From: Lineus longissimus
Lineage: Eukaryota > Nemertea > Pilidiophora > Heteronemertea > Lineidae
Length of the DNA stretch: 64,000 nt
Direction: 5' to 3'
NCBI RefSeq assembly: GCF_910592395.1
Contig: NC_088317.1
Coordinates: 2,852,001-2,916,000 of the forward strand
Below the pieces are notes generated by a model. The model saw only the letters and a program-made list of their open reading frames with translations. It did no database searches and had not been told where the DNA came from. Of the stretch, positions 63,335 to 64,000 are shown in pieces (the stretch's first letter is position 1; each line of letters opens with the position of its first letter). The position numbers and the translations under genes were made by a program.

Positions 63335-64000
63335 ATCACTTAATCTCATATTTTACATATAAATTGGTATTTGTATCATTTACAATTTCCTTGGAATTTA
63401 TTCAACAAGTTCTTGTGTTATCAGTCATATATACTATTTGTACCTTTCATGTCTTTGCCTTAGAAATATAGGCATCCATATCAAAACCAATTGGTCCTAG
63501 GTTTTCATAAAGTGCCTACAACTATTTTTTTCTAAGTTTGGGGAAAATGGCTGCATTTGAAATATTATAGGATTGAATTTCTCAATTTTTTTGACTGGAG
63601 TTAAATAATCATCTTCCAATGATGAGGAAATTTATTACTCTATTGTGGCTGTAGGGCCTATGTCAGAAAAATATATTCATCTAGTCCCTACCAGGAGAGG
63701 CATACATGTATGTGTTGAAATTTGCCTAATGTACAGTGTACTAATGGTGTGCATGTACATGTCAGTGGTTGAGCTCAGGTAGCTTGGAATTGGATTGTTC
63801 AGTAATGAACAAGTGCACAGACAAGCATGATTGGAACACATTTGAAAGTACATTGTACAGTTATATGTCCCACTACTTGGTCAGTATCATTGCGTAAATA
63901 GACTTTTACACCATATGAAATTTAGTGGGAGGAACTAAATTGTGACAGCGTGGAGTGGTGTTCAAGCATTCTTGTCTCTGTGTATGCTGATTATTTTTTG
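63335..64000. other. 3' UTR or flank of the zinc-finger gene
   Basis: The sequence is AT-rich with no second gene visible up to the window edge. I do not see a clear AATAAA, so the 3' UTR may run beyond the window. Confidence 0.4.

Overview
The window is eukaryotic nuclear DNA from a non-vertebrate bilaterian animal, probably marine. The genes are split into many short exons (70-250 bases) by GT-AG introns of a few hundred bases. The products are animal-specific (TFDP, CEP63/DEUP1, COMMD2, SMCO4, a kringle/PAN secreted protein, a C2H2 zinc-finger protein). The spacers carry miniature transposons, foldback elements and minisatellites. Frequent 'taggcctac' and 'acatgtacatgt' words fit echinoderm, hemichordate, cephalochordate or lophotrochozoan genomes, but I cannot name the phylum. 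All gene models were built by hand from splice sites, phase agreement and remembered homologues; no search was run.

Layout, left to right. (1) 0.8-8.6 kb, minus: N-terminal exons of a TFDP (E2F-partner) gene whose DNA-binding part lies beyond the left edge. (2) 11.9-19.2 kb, minus: a complete 16-exon CEP63/DEUP1 centriole-assembly gene with a 33-bp minisatellite and a 250-bp tandem duplication in its introns. (3) 23.8-25.5 kb, plus: complete five-exon COMMD2. (4) 27.7-28.0 kb, minus: SMCO4, a 61-residue single-pass membrane protein. (5) 30.9-42.5 kb: two large foldback-type elements and one solo end. Between them is a poorly coding zone with a few exon-like pieces, including a pair of look-alike exons at 33.3-33.7 kb. 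(6) 44.7-52.1 kb, plus: complete 20-exon mitochondrial alanyl-tRNA synthetase (AARS2), followed by a degenerate repeat whose reverse strand reads like zinc-finger linkers. (7) 53.4-57.0 kb, plus: a secreted kringle / Lys-Val-Pro-rich linker / kringle / PAN-like protein built entirely from phase-1 exons, with CRE-like sites upstream. (8) 57.4-58.1 kb: a roughly 200-220 bp tandem repeat. (9) 59.5-60.5 kb, minus: an intronless-CDS four-transmembrane protein with Pro/Gln-rich tails and a PPSY motif. (10) 61.6-63.3 kb, plus: a C2H2 zinc-finger protein, divergent from the four-TM gene, with nine intact fingers, an 8-residue repeat and a long stretch that looks like decayed fingers.

The genes do not form a pathway. 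The most informative context is linkage. TFDP, CEP63/DEUP1, COMMD2 and SMCO4 lie within 28 kb here. From memory, human TFDP2, CEP63 and COMMD2 are all on 3q22-25, and human DEUP1 and SMCO4 are neighbours on 11q21. The window therefore looks like the unduplicated ancestor of two human regions.
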